Source: Amaurobius ferox
Lineage: Eukaryota; Arthropoda; Arachnida; Araneae; Amaurobiidae
DNA length: 64,000 nucleotides
NCBI GenBank assembly: GCA_951213105.1
Contig: OX578138.1
Location: 94,220,914-94,284,913, forward strand
Reading direction: 5' to 3'
The notes below the pieces were generated by a model that was not told where the DNA came from, did not search any database, and was given only the letters and a program-made list of their open reading frames with translations. Below are positions 55,670 through 64,000 of this stretch, in pieces; the stretch's first letter is position 1; every line of letters starts with the position of its first letter. The position numbers were made by a program, and so were the translations under genes.

Positions 55670-57270
55670 AGTTTCCGTCTATTCATATGTCTAATTATCT
55701 GCCGTTTCATTGTCCTGACGTTTACAGGCATTTGTCACACATAAACAGAGATTTGCAATTTGGCATCCGAGTCAGTTATTCAATGGAACCCCCCCCGGAA
55801 GAAATCACAAATTTCAAAAATGTTCATTATAAAGAATGCTTTACAGTAAAACGTTCGAAAGGCAAAATGATAGAAAAACGTACTTAATGATAATAGAAAT
55901 TTTGAATTTGGTGTAAGACTATATATTTAGTTCGAAAGAAAGTGCACAATTTTAGTTTTTCTAGATTTGCTACTTTAAGTGTGTCCCTGACCAAAATGTT
56001 CGATTTGACGAATACGCGAAGAAAGCATTTTTTTAGTGTGTTAGATACTTGTAATTTGGTATACATATCGATAGTTTCAGGAAACATCCGAAAAAAAATC
56101 GAATTTTAGAAATGTTCATTAGAAGGGATATTCTGCATCTGAACGTACGAAATGAGAAATTATACAAAAACGTACCTAGTGATAAGCTATATACTTTAAG
56201 ATTGAAGTTAGGGAAGAGAGTTTGGAAAGGAAAAAGAGTTCAATTCTAGTTTACAAATATTTGCTACTTTAAGTGTGCCGCACACAAAAAATGCGAATAA
56301 GAGAGAAATGCCTTCGTTTAAGTTTGATACAGATTTAAAATTTTGTGTACGGGTCTACCTTTCGATTAAACACCCCCGAAAAAATTAAATGTTTGAAAAA
56401 TGCTTTTAGAGGGGGAGAGTGCTCAACACCGAAACGTTAGAAAGATGACCTTGCTGAAGAACATACTCGCAAGGAGATAGAAACTTAAAATTTTATGTAA
56501 AGGTTCATCGTTTAATGAGAATACGATGTTCAGTTTCTGTTGCAAAATATTTGTCATTTTATTGGTATCACACAACAAAATATTCGAAAATGTCGGAAAT
56601 GAGAAACGCTTTTTTAAGTGAGACAGAAACTTAATATTTGACACATTGATTATTCAATAGTTTAAACCTCCAGGAAAATCAAAAATTTCACAAATGTTTA
56701 AAAGTGCTCTATACCAAAATTTCGTAAAATGAAATGATAGAAAAACATACTTTGAGACGAGATATAACTTTGTGACTTAATTTTGTGTAATGGTAGATTG
56801 TTCGAAAGAAAAAACGAGTATAATTTGTTTTTCAGTACTTGCTAATTTAGGGGTACTGCGCACTTGCATGGTGCATTTGTAAAATAAATGATAAGCATTT
56901 TTATGTGAGATAGAGACATAAACTTTGACTCATGTATAAATAATGCGATAGGATGCGCTGGAAAAAATTATTTTGTATATATTTAAAACTGAAAAAGAGA
57001 TGTTAGACACCAAAATATTCGAAATATGTAATGTTTGCAAAATATACTTAAAAGTGAGATAGACACTTGAATTTGAATACAGTATAAGTCATATGCTGAA
57101 AAATAGAAGGACAATTTCTGTCATTCTATGTTTAATATTTTAGAGGGGACGTATAATATAATGCTCAATTGGTCGAATAAATGAGAACTTGTGATTTAAG
57201 TGAGATAAATTTAGTTCAAAAGCAAGCAGTTTCTTGAAAAGTTCCCAAATTGAACTATCGCAAAACTCTC
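55670..57270. repeat. Degenerate tandem array, period about 280-300 bp, 5-6 copies
   Basis: The marker phrase (T)TTGCTACTTTAAGTGTG and its variants lie near 55967, 56268, 56549, 56845 and 57130. Each is followed by A(A)AATG/TTCGA and a GAGA-AAGC-TTTTT phrase, and preceded by GTTCGAAAG or GTTTGGAAAG. GAAAAAATC/CCGAAAAAA motifs also recur. Units are strongly diverged. Short open frames within it have no motif. Confidence 0.65.
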
Positions 57271-57330
57271 ACTGCTTATTGTGAGACCGTTGATTTTCAA
57301 CTTATATTCCGCAATGTCGGTCTTATTTTT

Positions 57331-58097
57331 ACTTTCCCTGCAATACATGGTAATGTATAGGAGAAGTATTGGAATCATGCCGAAAATCGCAACTCGAGTT
57401 TTCGACGGATCTACACGTTTCGAGACCTCTAGAATACAAAAAAACCATTTTTAACGTGACGTCTGTGTGTGTGTCTGTGTGTCTCTGTGCGTCTATCTGT
57501 CTGTGCAGATTTTGTATTCACTCTAACTAAAAAACCAATGGACCGAAATTCACAAATTTAGTATGTAAGTCACTTGTGGGCGAATTTGCTGCTGATTTGT
57601 TTTGTGTACGATTCGGATAATAGAGTCCGCCGTTTTATGTGAAATTTACCGCAAAAGCTTTATCCACTCTAGATGAAAAACTAATGGACCGAATTTAAAA
57701 AAAAATTGGTAGATAATCTATTGTGGGTCACCCTGGTGCTGATTAGATTTTAGTAGGATTTGGAAAAAATAATCTCCCTTTTTTTGTAAAGTGTCCCGCA
57801 AAAATCGCCAAAATCTAAAATAAATAATTACTTATGCTCAAATATATCCATTAAATGTTTGTTTAATGCGTAATTTTTAACGAAGAAAAGAATAAGACCA
57901 ACCTCAGTACACTGAGACTAGCCGTTCTCGAGATATTTTAGTTTTTTCGTATTTTCTCTACGCATACCTTTGAAAATAAGTCCAGGTATCAAATGAGAAT
58001 GAAATTTGAATTAAAAGTGAATTAAATTCAATAAAAATAAAGAGAACGTGGATATAAGTCTGCAGGGAAAGTCATGTGCTGCCCACATCAGATTTTT
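57331..58097 (+). mobile_element. HINE-like repeat family B, copy B4
   Basis: Start ACTTTCCCTGCAATACATGG; end CTGCAGGGAAAGTCATGTGC then TGCCCACATCAGATTTTT. The sub-terminal inverted repeat is ACTTTCCCTGCA/TGCAGGGAAAGT. A (GT)n/(CTGT)n tract lies near 57464-57510. This is the cleanest family B copy and shows that its last 20 bases are the same as those of family A. Confidence 0.8.
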
Positions 58098-58421
58098 CTT
58101 ACAGCTCCTATGGATTTAAGCATGCATTCCGATGACCACGTCTATCTCTTCTTTTTGAATTTTTAGTGTATACCGTTGTTCTAGATCTAAAAAGAGAAAA
58201 AACATAACTAAACTAATTGAATATAATGTTCGACAATTGTCCTACATTTTTAATACTTGTTGAATCTGGCATAGGAAAATGAACAATTTTGGAGACCACG
58301 TCAACGTAATTATTAAGTGCCAAAAATTGTTAAAAAAAGCCCATAATATGTTAGTCATTTGGTAATCTTACATTTAGCAATAAGAAATAATCTATTACCT
58401 GTTTGTAATGGAAGTTATGAC
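58098..58421. other. AT-rich DNA, no gene seen
   Basis: Nothing recognised. Confidence 0.45.
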
Positions 58422-58436
58422 ACCCTCTAAGTAAAA

Positions 58437-58490
58437 CAGTTACCTTACACCTTTCTGGTAGGTCGGACGGTCTGGGTTTCAACATCAACA
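58437..58490 (+). mobile_element. Very short 5'-truncated SINE-1 (3' end only)
   Basis: Only the last 54 bases of SINE-1 are present: CAGTTACCTTACACCTTTCT, GGTAGGTCGGACGGTCTGGG, TTTCAACATCAACA. A perfect 15-bp duplication ACCCTCTAAGTAAAA lies at 58422-58436 and 58491-58505. Severe 5' truncation with intact 3' end and target duplication is the signature of target-primed reverse transcription. Confidence 0.9.
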
Positions 58491-58505
58491 ACCCTCTAAG
58501 TAAAA

Positions 58506-58919
58506 AGTTTACAATCTGATGAATCGCAAAAATGAGGACACATGCACTACTGACTCGATTATGGTTACTCCAGTTGTTAATAGTGTTCTAGAGAACAATA
58601 CAATAATCTAGAGAACAAGAGTTACTTAGGGGTAGGGATCCGACTTCTAGTTAAAATCATGATTATTAATGTTATCATCTCACTAGTTTTTGAAACACAT
58701 AATGTCAATAGTTTATGAAACACATAATGGAAATAGCTTACGAAATACGCTACTTTCAATATTTAATGAAATGCTTAATGTCAATAGTTTACGAAGTATA
58801 TATCGTCAATAGTTTCTGAAACACATAATAATACTGCTACCAGTTATGCAGAATTGCCGTTTCTAAGACTTTTTAAGGATGCGGTGCTTGACAAGTATTA
58901 AATGAACTGGAACTAAGTG
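58506..58919. other. AT-rich DNA with a short local repeat
   Basis: The phrase ATAGTTTATGAAACACATAA and variants repeat about five times at 58685-58830 (period about 33 bp). No gene. Confidence 0.6.
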
Positions 58920-59260
58920 GCAAACAAGACACTTATTCATTCAGTGACACTCTATAAAATTGACTGACTTTCGAGATACAAAAGAATTCATTGATGTGGG
59001 AACAAAACCATTACTAAGAATCAATAACTGTTTCCAGTAGAAAAAAGTTCCATTTTATGTTGTTTGAATAATAACGTCTTCATTATATTTTTTCGTCTGA
59101 TCAGTGGAAGACTTCGATACTTTTCATTTTTATCATGCCATTCGTTTCATTCCCTAGTTGAGAATAATTTACAATATTTTATTCTACTAAAGTTGTATTT
59201 CTAATTTTTGTAATAAGTATTGTATAAGTGCATTCTATTTATAAGCAAAGTGGTTACAGC
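58920..59260. repeat. Diverged repeat, copy 2 (see 49790-50470)
   Basis: Same order of shared phrases as the 49.8-kb copy (ATAAAATTGACTGACTTTC versus TAAAATTGACTTTCCAGC; AATCAATAACTGTTTCCAGT). Confidence 0.55.
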
Positions 59261-61180
59261 AGACGATATTTTTGTCATATTTTATCGATGAATTCATTAT
59301 TTTATCGATGAATTTATTTTAATTTTTGATTCCCTTGTTGCAATTAAGGTAATTGAGCTACATTTCAAATTCCGAGTGGTTGGCTATTCTTTTTACCAAG
59401 CTATTAGAAAATATTGTTACAAAGTATAATTGATTGTTCGATTTAAATGTCTGGAAACGCTGATAATAAAGCACATGCAGTGATATAAGATGGTAAATTA
59501 CCATACAAACTGCAATTTCAGTGTTCATAGAAATATAAAATGCGCGTCTTTTTTGTGCTTCAATTTAAAATGGCTGTTGCTATTCAAAATTTTTATTGTG
59601 AATCTGTCACATTTAATAAACTCTATAAATGAAACTATGAATTTTAAATTCGTTTACACTATATATTCCGTACAAAAATGTGTATACTGCTAGTATTAGA
59701 TATATGTAATAAATTATGAATGTTTAATATTTTGCAAATATTGCGTTTTTCGTATTTAATTATTCTTAAAATAAATAATTAACTATGTTTATTCTACATT
59801 TTAAGAAGATTGAGCGGTAAGATAAATTCAAATAGCATTATTTTAGACTGGTATTGGTAGATTATAATTTATCTCACAGATATTTATCTCACAATCGACC
59901 TTTAAAATAATGCACCGTGAATAAACTCTAAAATCGTATTTAACATTTTATGATTTTTATTTGCTAATATCCTATTGCATATTCAAGGAAATATGTTGAA
60001 AAAAAAATCATAGTTTATTTTATTCATCAAAATGGTTTTTATAACATTGTAAATTTTTTAAGCCCTCAAGTAATACCGGAATAAAAAAACGCCTGTTTGG
60101 TATTTTTAATACTGAAGGAAAAGTCAAAATTATTTTACACATTGCTCCATACTGCGGCTGGTGTACAGGTGATACAGCTGTTAAAGCTTTTCATTTTATG
60201 TCCTACACGTATCCTGCTAGTAGCTCAAAAAACAAAATCCAGCACTAATGACATATCATATTCTATAAAAAATGGCTATTGCAAAAACTCTGTATGCTAA
60301 ATCGGAGAATAAGAAAAGTGGTGATAGGGAAATAGTTAATTTAGATTATTCGCAGCGCTGGATATATTCAAAACATAATTTTCACAATACTAAATTTATT
60401 TTGGGACCATACTAAAGAAACTGCTTTAGTAATAAATTTATCGGTAATCGCATATTTAGAAATTACTTTTGTTAGATGTAGTAAATATCAAGACATATTT
60501 AATGTCAGAGAGAATTGTGTTGCTTAGCATCCTTTTTCTCTGTAGTGGCTTTTACTTGAAAAATTAAAGCAATTTGCAGAAGAGAAAGCTGATAAAAGCA
60601 GCCTATACATAGTTCTTTATAACTAGTTTTCTGAAATGAGCTTTAGTGTCAATTGCTGTCATTGATACAATTCAAGTTGAATATAGCATAATGAAAAATA
60701 TCCTTGGATAGTTTATGAATTTTAGATGTAATGATATTATTGGAATCTATGTGCATTTTGGATCCCATAATACCATTTGCAAAAACAGGCCTAAGGTAGA
60801 TGCAAGAAAATTAAAGCACATGATTGTTTACAAGCCATAAACTTGATACGTAAATCAGTATATCATAATATAGCCAGTGCAAAATTATTGACAATGAAAT
60901 AAGATTATTGTCGCCAAAATTTGGACATTTTTTTAAAACAATTTAAAACTCGTAGTAAGGGAATAACAAACGATCCAAAGATGATCCAAGAATAGGCCGG
61001 AGAGAAGAGAACCTATGACAATCGACCAATTAATTGACCCTGATTATAACCTCCTTGTTGATCAACGAAAAAATATGTTATTACCGTTTTGCACCCTAAG
61101 ATAAAGGAACGGAGCCAGAAAACGCTTATTTGAAACAGTGTTTTCCTGGGCAAGAATAGAGATGGACTAGGCTAGCGGCA
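59261..61180. other. AT-rich DNA, no gene seen
   Basis: Frames at 59490-59693 and 60097-60300 have no recognised motif. A short local duplication (TTTATCGATGAATTCATTA / TTTATCGATGAATTTATT) lies at about 59281-59320. Confidence 0.4.
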
Positions 61181-61183
61181 AAG

Positions 61184-62036
61184 AACTAATGGTGTTATTA
61201 CACGAGCAATTTTTATTGCCCAACTTCGGCAATTCCGCCGGTCAATCATACTTTAGGCTCCTCCTCTTTAACAGGTCTCTCCTCTCCAATCTCGCCGATT
61301 TCATTTGAGAAAGCATTCTTTGTGTTTTTCGTATACTTTGAATCTTTTATATCCTAAAGGTGTCTGTAATTCGTTAAACGTGCTATTATTATTTTTTCAT
61401 CTCCAGACTTTAGAAATTCCACCCGGCAACGATACTTTAAGCCCCGTCTTTCAAAAATGCCCCTCCTCTCTAATACATTCAAGTTCATTTCACGAAGCAT
61501 TATTTAGTGGGTTATTTTCGTATAATTTGGATTTTTTATATGCCACATGTGTCTGTAATTTGGTAAAAGTTCTATTATTATTTTTACATCTCCAGACTTT
61601 AGCAATTCCGCCCGACAATGATACTGTAAGCCCCTCCTTTCTAACAGGCTCTCCCTGTTTAGTGCCGCCGATTTCAGGAAGCATTCTTTAGTGTGTTTTT
61701 TCGTATAATTTAGATATTTTATATCCCACAGGTGTCTGCAATTTGGTAGAAGTTCTATAATTTCTCCATCTCCAGATTCTAACGTAATTGAGCTTCTTCG
61801 ATGTGTTTGCATTACAGTTGCCATCGCCATCTTGAATGCAAATGAGGAGAGGAAAGGCGGAGTGTAGTGACTTCCAATTTCATCGTCCTCTGATTGGGTC
61901 GCCGCTCAGAAATTGAGAAATTTTTATTGCCGAATACGAACGAATTGCGGCAATTCGGCGGCAAGACTTCTTCCCATTGAAATATATGGTGTTGATGAAA
62001 AATTGCTGGAAGGAATTGCTCCGTGTAATAGTACCA
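61184..62036. mobile_element. Foldback/MITE-like element with an internal 185-bp tandem array
   Basis: Ends GGTGTTATTACACGAGCAAT and (reverse complement of the right end) GGTACTATTACACGGAGCAA are terminal inverted repeats. GGCAATTCCGCC/TTCGGCGGCAA sequences recur inside both arms. AT dinucleotides flank both ends (61182-61183 and 62037-62038), compatible with a 2-bp target, but this is weak. The interior holds three units of about 185 bp (markers GAAAGCATTCTTTG 61309, CGAAGCATTATTTAG 61492, GGAAGCATTCTTTAG 61677; CATCTCCAGACTTTAG(A/C)AATTCC). A 128-residue frame through them is not conserved between units. Confidence 0.6.
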
Positions 62037-62233
62037 TAAGAACTAGTAAATTTCATTTTCCTAATAAAATACTGATAAGAATGATGTGAGTGTACGCGTC
62101 GGACCCAGAAAAATCAAGACAGACGTGTCTATAGTGAAATGGGAGATTCAATAAAATTTAGGAGGGCGATGCGAAGCTACACTGAAAGACATCGTGTGAT
62201 TAGTAGTTGTTATGAGGATATATGATAATTTTT
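62037..62233. other. No feature seen
   Basis: Short spacer between the foldback element and family A copy A5. Confidence 0.4.
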
Positions 62234-63187
62234 ACTTTCCTTATATACATAATGTGTAACGAAAGTATTGTGACGGGGTTGAAATTGGAATTCGAGTTTT
62301 CGACGGGAGAGCACGTTTCAAGCATCCCTGATCACGAATCAAGTATTTTTGAGGTGATGTCTATGTGTGTGCGTGTGAAAGTATGTGTGTGGGTGTGTGT
62401 GTCAGTGAGTCTGTGGCGACGATAGCTCACGAAAGAAGGGAGCGATTCGAATGAAATTTGGTACAAAAATCACAATCCGTGAATACTGGAAGTCTATTGT
62501 TTTTATACGTAATCGAATGTTCCGGACCCACCCCCCTAAATTTTCGAGTGAGATTTTGAAAAAATCATCAAAAAATCAATACCTTTAATCAAGTTACTCA
62601 AATAGACAATTCTTATGTAATTTTTCCTTAGAAAACGATTGACATAAATTTTAGATCGCTAGCATGAACCGTTCTCGAGATATTATACATTTTTCAAATA
62701 AATTTATCAAAAAATCCCATAAATTAAATAAAATCTGTTAACTGTTGAGAAACATGTTCACTTTTCATATGTAATATCATGCGATATATTGGGTGATATC
62801 ATTCTCGTGGATCTAGCTCGTTCCATTCATGAGAAAAGGTACTTTGAGTAATACTTTTGCATTTGAACGCCAATAATCATTTATATGCTATAAGAATAAC
62901 TTATTTCTCCGTCCATAACGCTTGGCGAGATTTTGGCGACGAATTTGGCGGAGTGTCGCCAACTTGGCGAATTTTTAAAAGGTTGCCAAATTAACGAAAA
63001 TCTCGCCAAATGGTTATAAATGACGTTAAATCAATGAAAATGACAACTGATTGACGAAAATCCAATATCTTGAAAGGAACATAGATATCTAAGTATCTAC
63101 TAGAAGAAAAACTTATTTTTTTTTACTGTAAAAGTAGTAAATTCATTGCATTATATACAGTCATGTGTTGCCCACATCAGATTTTTT
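62234..63187 (+). mobile_element. HINE-like repeat family A, copy A5
   Basis: Start ACTTTCCTTATATACATAAT, (GT)n at about 62365-62403, core, and end TCATGTGTTGCCCACATCAG. The 3' sub-terminal repeat has lost AAGGAAA (TATATACAGTCATG instead of TATATAAGGAAAGTCATG), so the two ends no longer pair. Confidence 0.75.
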
Positions 63188-64000
63188 AGGTTGTGAGTGA
63201 ACTATATAGATCTCTGAGTGATTAGACGTTAAAGCTAAGAATTATTTTGTTTGTCATTACATACTAGTTCCAAAATCCCCGAATTTCATATAAGATGAAG
63301 AATCTTACAAATATATTTTGTAAGGAAATAGTAGTGTAATGGATCATGTTCGAATTACTCGACTATTTGGTGACAGTTCCTAAATTTGCCATTACCAAAT
63401 TCAGATGTAAATAATTAAAATATCTGTATTACTTACTATATAACGTTTCGACTAAATGATGTAAGCGATTGAAATTACTGCATTAGTTACCTATAGCGTT
63501 TTGTCTGAATGTTGTACCAATAAAACTTATTGCAGTAGTTACCATATAAAATTTTATTTAACATTTATTCTAAAAACTAGCAGAGATTGCCCGGCGTTGC
63601 TGGGGATTTACGATGCAAAACCCGAAAAAAAATTTTACCGGAACATATAGGGCCATGAATCTTATACATTGTTTTTTCACTGTGAATGAAGTAAATTTAT
63701 TGCATTATGTAAGAAAAAAAATGGATCATACTTACATACTTTTCTTCTTTATATATATAGATAGATAGATAGATATTTTATATTCATTTATTTATTATTC
63801 AAATTAATAAAATTTGTTGAGTAAGCCTGTGAAAATTAACCATGGTGATAGAGTTTCCATTTAAATTCATATTTCAAATTTGCGATTTTCAAAAATGACT
63901 AATACGTTCAATAAACTTCCACAAAACTCAGATTTAATTGACTTTTACGTTTTAAATCAACGATTTCCAACCTTTTTCGCTGGAAATCATGGAGTTAGAG
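63188..64000. other. AT-rich DNA; possible repeat terminus near 63578
   Basis: CTAGCAGAGATTGCCCGGCG followed by TTGCTGGGGATT at about 63578-63610 resembles a GC-rich start motif seen in many animal interspersed repeats. A (TA)n(GATA)n microsatellite lies at 63752-63776. No gene recognised. Confidence 0.4.

Noticed and set aside
55618..55887. An 89-residue frame starting MIPKCFYCLFYQ
   Set aside because: It enters the degenerate tandem array at 55.7 kb and its residues are not conserved in the other units.
61305..61691. A 128-residue open frame
   Set aside because: It runs through three 185-bp tandem units but the translation is not conserved between the units; the DNA repeat explains it.

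Overview
This window reads as AT-rich, repeat-dominated, non-coding DNA from an animal nuclear genome, probably an arthropod and possibly an arachnid. The clues are long (TA)n and (GT)n microsatellites, tRNA- and 5S-rRNA-derived SINEs, Tc1/mariner, pogo/Tigger and piggyBac-type DNA transposon remains, a Jockey-like non-LTR ORF1, solo LTRs, and the absence of any intact long reading frame. The taxon is an inference; no host gene identifies it. I found no convincing host protein-coding gene, no functional tRNA or rRNA gene and no CRISPR array. Almost every open frame is a chance frame in a repeat, or a piece of a decayed transposon gene.

Layout. 0.5-1.4 kb: Helentron/HINE-like repeat family A. 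3.4-4.1 kb: degenerate tandem array. 5.0 and 5.7-6.0 kb: two SINE types on the minus strand. 7.28-8.49 kb: Tc1-like transposon with a broken transposase, abutting a reverse-transcriptase fragment. 10-11.3 kb: repeat family B. 13.6-15.3 kb: eight-unit tandem SINE array. 15.6-20.9 kb: family A copy, a two-fold direct duplication with a third inverted copy, and large (TA)n tracts. 20.87-21.5 kb: decayed mariner-group transposase. 22.1 kb: family B. 23.2-25.3 kb: perfect palindrome followed by a Jockey-like gag pseudogene. 25.7 kb: palindromic cluster. 26.6-27.1 kb: second Tc1 transposase relic. 29.9-32.7 kb: 1.3-kb direct duplication, each copy with a TTAA-flanked MITE. 32.7-33.3 kb: palindromic MITE split by a complete 5S+tRNA SINE. 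35.4-35.8 kb: Tigger/pogo relic. 35.8-37.3 kb: solo LTR whose 5' half is triplicated. 37.9 kb: SINE. 38.9 kb: 37-bp minisatellite. 39.3-41.8 kb: family A (with a piggyBac-like insertion) then family B. 42.9-43.5 kb: SINE inside SINE. 44.2-46.1 kb: two tandem arrays. 46.7-47.3 kb: second solo LTR. 48.1 kb: SINE. 49-51.3 kb: (TA)n tracts with a repeat family. 51.6-53.4 kb: decayed reverse-transcriptase gene carrying a SINE insertion. 53.45-53.9 kb: long TA/CATA tract. 54.6-58.1 kb: family A, degenerate tandem array, family B. 58.4 kb: tiny 5'-truncated SINE. 61.2-62.0 kb: foldback element. 62.2-63.2 kb: family A.

The pieces interact through nesting and target-site duplications, which allow insertions to be dated relative to one another: SINE into RT gene, SINE into MITE, SINE into SINE, piggyBac-like element into family A, and family A into a duplicated unit whose sister copy preserves the empty site. 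The most informative objects are the composite 5S/tRNA SINE with a perfect 17-bp target duplication, the tandemly amplified SINE array, and the two HINE-like families sharing one terminal signature.
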